From the NCBI GenBank assembly GCA_947632835.1, contig CANRQI010000009.1:1-33618 (forward strand): DNA of 33,618 bases, read 5' to 3'. The stretch is from an uncultured Clostridia bacterium (GTDB lineage Bacteria > Bacillota > Clostridia > TANB77 > CAG-508). The position numbers were made by a program, and so were the translations under genes. The number at the start of each line of letters is the position of its first letter. The stretch's first letter is position 1. Positions 16,237 to 23,258 of this stretch are shown one piece after another. Under the pieces are notes generated by a model. The model was not told the origin of the DNA, ran no database searches, and was given only the letters and a program-made list of their open reading frames with translations.

Positions 16237-18030
16237 TTATTTATTTTTTTCTTTTTTTATATACTCTATGCCATATTTATCTAATAAATCTATAGAAATT
16301 TTACCATTTTTCAATGCCCATTCTACAGTAGAGCTTTCTCCATCTTTAAAATAAACTTGTACGAATGCCGTTTTCTTGGTAGAAAAATAATATTCATAAT
16401 TTTCATCTTCAAAAAATTTACATTCACCCTCCTCAGCTTTATATCTATCACTATTTTTCATCATTGTATAATCTAAAATTTTTGGTTCATCAATTTCTTC
16501 AATTTTCTCTAAAATGTCATCATTGTCTACTTTCAAAGCAAAATATGGATTATCAACATTAGCTTCTTTCATAAAAATTATAAATGTATCATTAAAATAG
16601 CAATACTTTGGTTCATTTCCAATTCCTAAATATTCTGTAACCATACTTGCACTACTAGATAAATTACAACCTTTCTCATTTAGTGAAAAATTAACATTTT
16701 GTGTAACATCAAAGATTATTAAACCGTTTGAATCTTTTATTTCCTTACCATATAATTCATCATAACTAATCATTCCATTAACCCTAACAAATGGAATTCT
16801 AATTTCATCATCTTCAGCAAACTCTCTATTTCCAGTATAAGAATTTGATTTATTTTTAATGTCTTGATAATATTCATCAAAAGATTTCTTATCATCTGTT
16901 CTATAAAGTATTATTTCATCTCCTTCTTTAGTTTTTAATTTTACTGCAAAATCATTACTTTCATTATTATAAAATAATATTTCAATGTTTTTATTTACCT
17001 CTTCTAAAGTAGAATTATTTATTCCAAAATATTTTATATAATTTTCGCCATCTCCGAAATTCCATTTATTATAATCATAACTAAAATTATCAAAAACTTC
17101 TAAAAAATTTAATTTCTTTTTCAAAGTTGTATCAATTTTATATCCATTTGTAGGAGTACGTTCTACTTTTATTTCATAGTCATTTTCATCTAACATTTTT
17201 TTAGAAAATTTACTTTCATTTAAATCATTTGCAATTTCAACATTTTCTATTAATTCAATTTTATCTTTACCAATTTTCTCTTCCAACTCTTTCCATGCTA
17301 AATCTAATGTTCCTACCCATAAATTATTAATTGTGTTTTCATCTAATGTACTCTGAAATGCTGGACGCATAGAAATATTATGATTTGTATTATATTTTTT
17401 TAACATAATTGTTGTAGCATAAACAACCCCTGACAATAAAACTATACATATAATTACTATTAAAACTTTTTTCATTTCACCATATCCTTTCTTTATCAAC
17501 AATTTCTTTAATTGTTTCTTTCCACGGTGTATTAAATTTTTAGTATTTTGAAGGCTTTCTCCTAAAATTGATGATATTTCTTTATATGATAATTCTTCAA
17601 TATTAGCAAGGTATACAGCATTTTTATATCTTTCATCTAAAAGTTCTATTGCTTCCATCAAATCTTTTTTGGTTTCTTCTTTTGTAATAATTTCTAACAC
17701 ATCTTTTTCAATTTGCTCAGAAGTATTAGTATAAATTTTATTTATTTCTGTTCTTCTATTTTCCACACTAATAAAATTTATGGCTTTACTTTTAGCTACT
17801 AGATAAATTAAATGTTTAAAACTATATTCCTCTTTCAATTTGTTTTGCATAATATATATAAATGTTTCTTGAGTTAAATCTTCTGCTCTATCATAATCCT
17901 TTACAATATTATAAATAAAATATTCAATTTTAGATTTGTATTTATTATACAAAAGTTCAAATGCTTCCTTATTTCCATTTAAATAATCACTATATAATTT
18001 TTTATCTAAATCCATTTCCCTCACCTTCAT
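16237..18030 (-). CDS. ECF sigma factor fused to a transmembrane anti-sigma-like domain
   Basis: 597 residues in one frame. Part 1 (1-185) is a complete ECF sigma: region 2 with YDRAEDLTQETFIYIM (45-60), region 4 with LSYKEISSILGESLQNTKNL and a basic tail. Part 2 begins MKKVLIVIICIVLLSGVVYA (about 186-205), a membrane segment, then an outer domain of about 390 residues with LWVGTLDLAWKELEEKIGKD near its start. The fusion ties a DNA-binding sigma directly to the membrane. Before the Met of part 2 the minus strand reads AAAGGATATGGTGAAATG, a plausible ribosome binding site, so separate initiation of part 2 is possible; a small change in AAATGA would restore two overlapping genes. TGAAAC (top 18063-18058) upstream resembles an ECF -35 and may indicate autoregulation. 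Confidence 0.8.
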   Translation of the reverse strand: MKVREMDLDKKLYSDYLNGNKEAFELLYNKYKSKIEYFIYNIVKDYDRAEDLTQETFIYIMQNKLKEEYSFKHLIYLVAKSKAINFISVENRRTEINKIYTNTSEQIEKDVLEIITKEETKKDLMEAIELLDERYKNAVYLANIEELSYKEISSILGESLQNTKNLIHRGKKQLKKLLIKKGYGEMKKVLIVIICIVLLSGVVYATTIMLKKYNTNHNISMRPAFQSTLDENTINNLWVGTLDLAWKELEEKIGKDKIELIENVEIANDLNESKFSKKMLDENDYEIKVERTPTNGYKIDTTLKKKLNFLEVFDNFSYDYNKWNFGDGENYIKYFGINNSTLEEVNKNIEILFYNNESNDFAVKLKTKEGDEIILYRTDDKKSFDEYYQDIKNKSNSYTGNREFAEDDEIRIPFVRVNGMISYDELYGKEIKDSNGLIIFDVTQNVNFSLNEKGCNLSSSASMVTEYLGIGNEPKYCYFNDTFIIFMKEANVDNPYFALKVDNDDILEKIEEIDEPKILDYTMMKNSDRYKAEEGECKFFEDENYEYYFSTKKTAFVQVYFKDGESSTVEWALKNGKISIDLLDKYGIEYIKKEKNK

Positions 18031-18116
18031 ATATATATAACAATAACTTGAAAAAAAGTTTCAAAATTATTATATTATAATTTTGATTATAACATATATT
18101 TTTAATAATGATGTAT

Positions 18117-18300
18117 AAGTTTCGTGTTTTTTCATATATAAAAGTTACAAAAATATATGTTTTATTCATTATCCCAACAACGCACAGTATGTAAAATTTA
18201 AAAATTTAACATACTGTAGCTAGTCGGTCCCCACGAAGCTCATTCATAAAACATATATTTTTTATAACATTAACATATTACCTAAAAAAACACGAAACTT
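18117..18300 (-). repeat. Long-hairpin repeat element, copy D, with outer arms
   Basis: The core is 18144-18268: GTTACAAAAATATATG at one end and CATATATTTTTTATAAC at the other. Read on the minus strand the loop is GAGCTTCGTGGGGACCGACT opposite GTTGTTGGGATAATGAAT, around the inner stem ACAGTATGT / ACATACTGT, a compensated change relative to A, F and G. Outer arms AAGTTTCGTGTTTTTT (18117-18132) and AAAAAACACGAAACTT (18285-18300) are a further perfect inverted repeat. This accounts for most of the gene-free stretch 18031-18372. Confidence 0.88.
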
Positions 18301-18372
18301 AAAACAAAAAATCTTTTATTTTTCTTCAAATAATGATATTATATTATAAAATGTTTTAAGGAGGAAATATTC

Positions 18373-19371
18373 ATGATAGATAGAGATGAAAACCCTATAT
18401 TTCTTAATGATTTTTTAGATTATTCACTTACAATTTTAAATAAATCTCCTAATTCAGTAAAAGAATATAATTATGATATTGCTCATTTTCTTAAATTTAT
18501 AATGTATAGGTTTAGAATTGTTAAAGTTCCAGAAGAGGAAATAAAATCAATTAAAATAGATAATATGGATTTAGACATAATTAAAAAAATTACTATAGAA
18601 GATATACATGCGTTTTTAGCTTATTTAAAAAATACATATAAAAGTAAATCAGCTACTTTAGCACGTAAAACTTCTACTATAAGAATCTTTTTCAATTATT
18701 TATGTAATAAATCTAAAAAAATACCAGTAAACCCAGCTCAAGATTTAGAAACTCCTAAATTAGATAGAAGGTTGCCAAAATATTTAACTTTAGAACAAAG
18801 TAAGAAACTATTAGAAGTCAGTTCAAACCCACAAACTTCTAATCACGGAAATCATGATAATTCTGTTAGAAATTATGCAATAATAACATTATTTTTAAAT
18901 TGTGGTATGCGTTTATCAGAACTTGTAGGAATTAATATTAAAGATATAAATTTTGAAGACAAAAAATTAAACGTTGTTGGAAAGGGTAATAAAGAAAGAG
19001 CTATCTATCTTAATTCAGCTTGTATAAAAGCTATAAACAGTTACTTAGCAGTCAGACCACATAATGGAGTTAAAGATAAATCAAGAGATGCACTATTTCT
19101 TAGCGAACAGAAACAAAGAATTAGTAATCGAACTGTGCAATATATAGTGAAAGAAGAATTAAGATTTGCTGGAATTGATCCAAATAAATATTCTGTTCAC
19201 AAACTTAGGCATACTGCTGCTACTCTTATGTATAAATATGGACAAGTTGATATTAGAGCATTACAAGAATTATTAGGTCATGAAAGTATTTCCACTACTG
19301 AGATTTATACTCATGTAGATAATGAACAAATTCGTAGTGCAGTTGAAAAAAATCCATTAGCTGATTTATAA
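18373..19371 (+). CDS. xerC: Tyrosine recombinase, XerC/XerD-like
   Basis: 332 residues. The N-terminal SAM-like core-binding domain (about 8-125) has FLNDFLDYSLTILNKSPNSV and the DNA-binding helices up to VNPAQDLETPKLDRRLPKYL. The catalytic domain keeps all active residues: Arg in CGMRLSELVGI, Lys in VVGKGNKERAIYL, HKLRH, LGHES and the nucleophile Tyr in TTEIYTHVD. This is the clostridial XerC/XerD type that resolves chromosome dimers at dif, though an integrase role cannot be excluded. AAGGAGGAAAT precedes the ATG. An insert with NHGNH between SNPQTS and the RNYAII block is unusual. Palindromic repeats D and E flank both sides, but I see no evidence that the enzyme acts on them. Confidence 0.88.
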   Translation: MIDRDENPIFLNDFLDYSLTILNKSPNSVKEYNYDIAHFLKFIMYRFRIVKVPEEEIKSIKIDNMDLDIIKKITIEDIHAFLAYLKNTYKSKSATLARKTSTIRIFFNYLCNKSKKIPVNPAQDLETPKLDRRLPKYLTLEQSKKLLEVSSNPQTSNHGNHDNSVRNYAIITLFLNCGMRLSELVGINIKDINFEDKKLNVVGKGNKERAIYLNSACIKAINSYLAVRPHNGVKDKSRDALFLSEQKQRISNRTVQYIVKEELRFAGIDPNKYSVHKLRHTAATLMYKYGQVDIRALQELLGHESISTTEIYTHVDNEQIRSAVEKNPLADL

Positions 19372-19424
19372 TATGTTTTATTCATTATCTCAACCACGCA
19401 CAGTCTGTAAAATTTCTATTTCAC
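19370..19424 (-). repeat. Truncated long-hairpin repeat (E1), left half only
   Basis: It starts in the stop codon of the recombinase gene: ATATGTTTTATTCATTATCT, then CAACCACGCACAGTCTGTAA as in copies A and D. It breaks off in the inner stem where variant E2 begins. Confidence 0.75.
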
Positions 19425-19578
19425 AAGTTATAAAACTATATATGTTTTCACGCTTCTCCCTACTTCGTACAAAATATAGACTTTAAGACTTTGAAGCATA
19501 AAAGTCTTAAAGTTAATATTTTGTAACTTGCTGGTCCCCACGAATATCGCTTATCAAACATATATAGTTTTATAACTT
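19425..19578 (-). repeat. Variant repeat element E2 with unrelated stems
   Basis: The arms AAGTTATAAAACTATATATG and CATATATAGTTTTATAACTT are a perfect 20-bp inverted repeat. Read on the minus strand: left loop GATATTCGTGGGGACCAGCA, inner stem with ACAAAATAT and ACTTTAAGACTTT pairing with AAAGTCTTAAAGT and ATATTTTGT, and return side GAAGTAGGGAGAAGCG. Stems do not match the A/C/D family, but the loop motif does. Confidence 0.8.
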
Positions 19579-19608
19579 TCTTAATATTCAAATTAAAAAA
19601 AGAAATTT

Positions 19609-19651
19609 ACATATATTTTTTAAGTTATGGTTTGTGGGGAACATTTTAGAA
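19609..19651 (+). repeat. Fragment of a B-type repeat at the thioesterase 3' end
   Basis: Following ACATATATTTTTTAAG, TTATGGTTTGTGGGGA and TTTTAGAAA match element B on its minus strand. The stop codon of the convergent thioesterase gene lies inside the fragment, so the last residues may derive from it. Confidence 0.6.
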
Positions 19652-20371
19652 ACTATTATTAGACAATTTTATTATTGCATGAATAATACTTTCATCTTCA
19701 TTTTTTATAACTACATAATGTGCATCATCTTCTATACCATAAAAACATTTTATAACGTCATTTTCCTTTATTTCTTTTTTATACATAACCTCTATGTTAG
19801 TTGCATTATGCATTACCTCGTATGGAAATAGCTGACTAGCAAAATCAATATAATTCAAATTATGTACATGTCTATTTACATCAATTAAATCTTTACTAAT
19901 TTTTATTTGACAATTACTAATATAGCTACTTGGTTCACTCAATTTCTTTATTTCACCATCAAAAACTCTTTCCTTTTCGCTATCATAAGCTTTTATAAGA
20001 TTTTCATCTATCTTAGTCATAGACATTTTATCAGTATCAAAACATACCCATTTAGAAGAAGCTATTGCAACTTTTTCACCTGCTTCATTATAAATTTCAT
20101 ATTCACGAATTGCATATATTTTTTTTATTTCACAAGACCATGTTTTAATTCTTAAAACTTCTGCATAATGTGGTCTTTTCAAAATTTTTACTTTCCATGC
20201 AATTAATACCCAACTTCTTTTCTTTTTTGGAATATCTAATAAACCATATCCAACTTTATTGGAATGAATTCCACCTGTATCTTCTAAATATTCTAATAAA
20301 GATTTTATTTTTAAATTGTTATTAAAATCTATATCAGCAAGTCCTACAAAAAAATTATGCTCTACATACAT
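19646..20371 (-). CDS. Acyl-ACP thioesterase (FatA/hotdog family)
   Basis: 241 residues, the size of bacterial acyl-[acyl-carrier-protein] thioesterases, which free fatty acids from ACP. Two hotdog units are visible. The first (about 1-130) has the FxVGLADIDFNNNLKIKSLLEYLED start, WVLIAWKVKILKRPHYAEVL and a strand IREYEIYNEAGEKVAIASSKWVC. The second (about 150-241) has DVNRHVHNLNYIDFASQ, the catalytic Asn-His region of this family. Cytoplasmic, no signal. ATG start with AAAGGA upstream. Its 3' end overlaps a B-type repeat fragment, but the length looks complete. Substrate chain length cannot be deduced. Confidence 0.88.
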   Translation of the reverse strand: MYVEHNFFVGLADIDFNNNLKIKSLLEYLEDTGGIHSNKVGYGLLDIPKKKRSWVLIAWKVKILKRPHYAEVLRIKTWSCEIKKIYAIREYEIYNEAGEKVAIASSKWVCFDTDKMSMTKIDENLIKAYDSEKERVFDGEIKKLSEPSSYISNCQIKISKDLIDVNRHVHNLNYIDFASQLFPYEVMHNATNIEVMYKKEIKENDVIKCFYGIEDDAHYVVIKNEDESIIHAIIKLSNNSF

Positions 20372-20403
20372 TTCTTTTAATCCTTTCTTTAAAAAATTTA
20401 TTT

Positions 20404-20601
20404 AAGTTTCGGTGTTTTTTAGATAACATGTTAAGTTGCAAAAATGTATGTTTTATGAATGTGCTTCGTGGGGACCGGCTAGCTACAGTCTGTTAAATTT
20501 TATGTTCTACAGAATTTTAAAATTTTACAGACTGTACGTTGTTGGGATAATGAATAAAACATATATTTTTGTAACTTTTTATATTATAAAACACCGAAGC
20601 T
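20404..20601 (+). repeat. Long-hairpin repeat element, copy F, with outer arms
   Basis: The core is 20435-20575 (GTTGCAAAAATGTATG to CATATATTTTTGTAAC). Loop GTGCTTCGTGGGGACCGGCT opposite GTTGTTGGGATAATGAAT; inner stem ACAGTCTGT / ACAGACTGT. Outer arms AGTTTCGGTGTTTT (from 20406) and AAAACACCGAAGCT (20588-20601) pair with one G-T, and differ from the outer arms of D by matching changes (GGTG/CACC against GTG/CAC). It occupies most of the gene-free stretch 20372-20709. Confidence 0.88.
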
Positions 20602-20651
20602 AGAAAAATTTAATATGTTAAAATTTTATAAATCTTTACTATATAGTTAGT

Positions 20652-20679
20652 ACATATATACAAATCTGAACATAAAATA
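20652..20679 (+). promoter_or_regulatory. Candidate sigma-K-type sporulation promoter of spoVFB
   Basis: AC (20652-20653), a 17-base spacer, then CATAAAATA (20671-20679) match the mother-cell sigma-K pattern (AC, 16-17 bases, CATANNNTA). spoVF is sigma-K dependent in Bacillus, which supports the call; the pattern is loose in AT-rich DNA. Confidence 0.45.
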
Positions 20680-20709
20680 TACTATATATTATGTAAAGGG
20701 GGGAAAATT

Positions 20710-21290
20710 TTGGAACTCAAAAATAAAAATATAGGTTATGGTTTTACAGGTTCATTTTGTACTTTTAGAAAAAGTATAAATGAGCTTCAAAAACTTGTAA
20801 AATTAGAGGCAAATGTATATCCAATAATGTCCTATAACAGCTATAATTTAGATACTAAGTTTGGAAAAGCACAAGATTTTATTAATGAAATTGAAGAATT
20901 AACTAATAAAAAAATTATACATTCCATTCAAGAAGCAGAACCAATCGGTCCGAAAAATATGTTTGATATTTTAATTATCGCTCCATGTTCACGGAAATAC
21001 AATTTCTAAATTAGCAAATGATATTATAGATGGTCCTATAACAATGGCTGTTAAATCACATCTAAGAAATGAAAAACCTGTTGTTTTAGGCATTTCAACA
21101 AATAATGCTCTTTCACGGAAATGCTGAAAACATTGGTAAATTACTTAACAGAAAGCATTATTACTTTGTTCCAATGAAACAAGACAATCATATTTTAAAA
21201 CCTCGCTCTGTAGTATTTGATGCTAGTTATATTATTAAAACTTTAGAATTTGCATTAGATAAAGAACAAATTCAGCCAATTTTATTATGA
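20710..21290 (+). CDS. spoVFB: Dipicolinate synthase subunit B, needing two +1 frameshifts
   Basis: Joined across two skipped bases this is a 192-residue DpaB/SpoVFB flavoprotein, the normal length; with DpaA it makes the spore-core chelator dipicolinate. Blocks: IGYGFTGSFCTF (FMN-type start), AEPIGPKNMFDILIIAPCSGNTISKLAN, GPITMAVKSHLRNEKPVVLGISTNNALSGNAENIG, and HYYFVPMKQDN. Frame 1 (from TTG 20710, GGGGGG ribosome site) meets CGG at 20992; skipping c20992 gives Ser-Gly-Asn-Thr. Frame 2 meets CGG at 21116; skipping c21116 gives Ser-Gly-Asn-Ala. Both sites have the same 11-mer TTCACGGAAAT. 581 bases minus 2 is exactly 193 codons. No spoVFA lies next to it. Alternatives: pseudogene or sequence error. 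Confidence 0.78.
20992..20994 (+). other. In-frame CGG, proposed +1 frameshift site 1 of spoVFB
   Basis: Zero frame: TGT TCA CGG AAA TAC AAT TTC TAA. Skipping the C gives TGT TCA GGA AAT ACA, encoding the conserved Cys-Ser-Gly-Asn-Thr; Bacillus DpaB has Leu-Thr-Gly-Asn-Ser here. Confidence 0.75.
21116..21118 (+). other. In-frame CGG, proposed +1 frameshift site 2 of spoVFB
   Basis: In the frame entered at site 1: GCT CTT TCA CGG AAA TGC TGA. Skipping the C gives TCA GGA AAT GCT GAA AAC, continuing the conserved segment after ISTNNAL. The surrounding 11 bases equal those of site 1. Confidence 0.75.
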
Positions 21291-21299
21291 ATATATAGT

Positions 21300-21341
21300 T
21301 AACCGCAGATACTTTCAACTGCGGTTACATGTATATTTTTT
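21300..21341 (+). terminator. Terminator of spoVFB
   Basis: TAACCGCAG (21300-21308) pairs with CTGCGGTTA (21319-21327), followed by GTATATTTTTTG. Confidence 0.8.
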
Positions 21342-21354
21342 GAAATCTTTCTCC

Positions 21355-21615
21355 TTATTTTTGATTATATTCCATATAGCATTTATAAATTATATTATCT
21401 TTTTCTTCTTCTGTTAATTCTCTTTGCAATGAATGAATTTGTAATTGCATTAAATTAACTGCTTTTTCTAAAGATTTATCTAATTTTTTTGTAGAAAATA
21501 AACGTTTATTTAAAAAGATTTCTTTTTGTATTTTTTCTTCCCTATTTGCAAAAACATAAATAGCAATTGCAAGTCCTAAAACTATTCCTAAAATAAAATA
21601 ATGATATACTCCCAT
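21355..21615 (-). CDS. Small single-pass membrane protein of unknown function
   Basis: 86 residues from the ATG at 21615, chosen because GGAGG lies 7-8 bases upstream; a TTG at 21630 would add five residues. One membrane segment near the N-terminus (about 5-23, YFILGIVLGLAIAIYVFA), then a charged, helical cytoplasmic part rich in Lys, Glu and Leu that may form a coiled coil. No family recognised. It is convergent with spoVFB and alone in its unit. Confidence 0.6.
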   Translation of the reverse strand: MGVYHYFILGIVLGLAIAIYVFANREEKIQKEIFLNKRLFSTKKLDKSLEKAVNLMQLQIHSLQRELTEEEKDNIIYKCYMEYNQK

Positions 21616-21692
21616 AATTTTCCTCCACAACTATTCATATATTAGTTCATTTATAATATAATAACATAAAATTTTTATATTGTCTATAATTA

Positions 21693-21897
21693 AAATTTCA
21701 GCATTTTTTATAAAAAATGTGCATAGTTACAAAAATATATGTTTTATGAATGAGTTTCGTGGGGACCGGCTAGCTACAGTCTGTTAAATTTTATGTTCTA
21801 CAGAATTTTAAAATTTTACAGACTGTGCGTTGTTGGGATAATGAATAAAACATATATTTGTTGTAACTACACATTTAAATAAAAAATACTGAAATTT
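21693..21897 (+). repeat. Long-hairpin repeat element, copy G, with outer arms
   Basis: The core is 21726-21867 (GTTACAAAAATATATG to CATATATTTGTTGTAAC). Loop GAGTTTCGTGGGGACCGGCT opposite GTTGTTGGGATAATGAAT; inner stem ACAGTCTGT / ACAGACTGT. Outer arms AAATTTCAGCATTTTTTA (21693-21710) and AAAAAATACTGAAATTT (21881-21897) form another inverted repeat, unrelated in sequence to the outer arms of D and F. The right outer arm reaches into the stop codon of the next gene. Confidence 0.88.
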
Positions 21898-23203
21898 AAT
21901 TCTCTTCAAAATTATTATTTTTACATACTTTTACTTGTATAATCCTTTTATTTTTGCATTTTTCTATTTTATAAGTAACTTTGTCTGTTTCAACTACCAC
22001 TTTTTCTTTATCGTTTGGTATTCTTCCTAGTTCCTCTATTAGATAACCTGAAAGTGTATCATAATCACCTTCTGGAATAGTTATTTCTAATATTTTTTCT
22101 ACTTCATAAATTGCAATATTTCCATTCATAACATAAGTATTTTCATCTATTTTCTCATATTTCTCATTTACAACATCATATTCGTCATAAATTTCTCCAA
22201 CAATTTCTTCTAAAATATCTTCCATTGTAACTAACCCAGCAGTACCACCATATTCATCAATAACAATAGCTATTTGTTTTTTATTTAAACGTAATTCTTT
22301 AAATAACTCATTAACCATTTTAGTTTCTGGAACATAATATGCATCTTTAGCTAAACTTTTTATTTTTGCATTCCTATTTTTTTGAGATACCAAAATATCT
22401 TTTACATAAGCTACTCCTTTGATTTCATCAATAGTTTCATCATATACAGGAATTTTACTATATCTAAAATCTTTTTCTGATAATTCCTCTACAACTTCAG
22501 CTATTGAAGAATTTATATCTACTGCAAATATATCTGTTCTTGGAATCATAATTTCAGAAACAAACTTATCATCAAATTCAAATATATTATTTAGCATTTC
22601 TCTTTCTTCTTTTTCTATTGTTCCCTTTTCTTCACCTACATCTATCATCATTCTAATTTCTTCTTCTGTAACAGTTTCTTCTTCTCCACCATGTACTCCA
22701 AAAATTTTAGATACTATATTAGTTGAAAAAGTTAAAAATGCAACAAACGGTGCTGAAAGAATAGAAATTGCTCTAATAATTCCAATAGTTGCAAAAGCTA
22801 TTTTTTCATAATGCTTCATTGCAAGTCTTTTTGGTACAAGCTCACCAAAAATTAATGTAAAATAAGATAATATTATTGTAATAATTATTATTGATATACT
22901 GTTCCAAACATTTAAACTTAATAAAGGTACTAAATCATGCAAAACTGGTGCTAAATGACTTGCAAAAGCTTCTGAAGCAAAAGCACTTGATAAGAACCCA
23001 GCTAAAGTAATTCCTATTTGTATTGTAGCTAAAAACTTACTCGGATCTTTTAACATATTTTGAATACTTTTTGCCTTCTTATTTCCTTCTTTTGCTTGTT
23101 TTTCTATTTTTGCATCATTTAATGATATAAAAGCAATTTCTGCCGACGCAAAAAACGCATTCAACAGTATTAATATAAGTAAAAGTAATATTCTAATTAA
23201 CAT
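21896..23203 (-). CDS. CNNM/HlyC-CorC family membrane protein with CBS pair
   Basis: 435 residues. An N-terminal CNNM (DUF21) membrane domain (1-about 185) opens with a hydrophobic helix and the family motif NAFFASAEIAFISLN, and includes LSYFTLIFGELVPKRLAM. A CBS pair follows (about 205-335) with IMIPRTDIFAVD and VIDEYGGTAGLVTMEDILEE. The CorC/HlyC C-terminal domain (about 350-425) has GDYDTLSGYLIEELGRIP. These proteins are linked to Mg2+/Co2+ efflux or ion homeostasis; the old name hemolysin is misleading. ATG start with AAGGAG. No sign of co-transcription with the neighbours beyond common direction. Confidence 0.9.
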   Translation of the reverse strand: MLIRILLLLILILLNAFFASAEIAFISLNDAKIEKQAKEGNKKAKSIQNMLKDPSKFLATIQIGITLAGFLSSAFASEAFASHLAPVLHDLVPLLSLNVWNSISIIIITIILSYFTLIFGELVPKRLAMKHYEKIAFATIGIIRAISILSAPFVAFLTFSTNIVSKIFGVHGGEEETVTEEEIRMMIDVGEEKGTIEKEEREMLNNIFEFDDKFVSEIMIPRTDIFAVDINSSIAEVVEELSEKDFRYSKIPVYDETIDEIKGVAYVKDILVSQKNRNAKIKSLAKDAYYVPETKMVNELFKELRLNKKQIAIVIDEYGGTAGLVTMEDILEEIVGEIYDEYDVVNEKYEKIDENTYVMNGNIAIYEVEKILEITIPEGDYDTLSGYLIEELGRIPNDKEKVVVETDKVTYKIEKCKNKRIIQVKVCKNNNFEEN

Positions 23204-23258
23204 TTTTATTCTCCTTTTATATATTCAACATCAGTATAACACATAATAATTTGTTTTT

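Noticed and set aside
18841..18862. CACGGAAAT in the recombinase gene as a further frameshift site
   Set aside because: There CGG is out of frame (CAC GGA AAT) and the frame is continuous through all catalytic motifs, although the local NHGNH insert is odd.
12486..21867. Repeats as a CRISPR array
   Set aside because: Copies are about 120-155 bp, imperfect, in both orientations and separated by genes; there is no regular spacer pattern.
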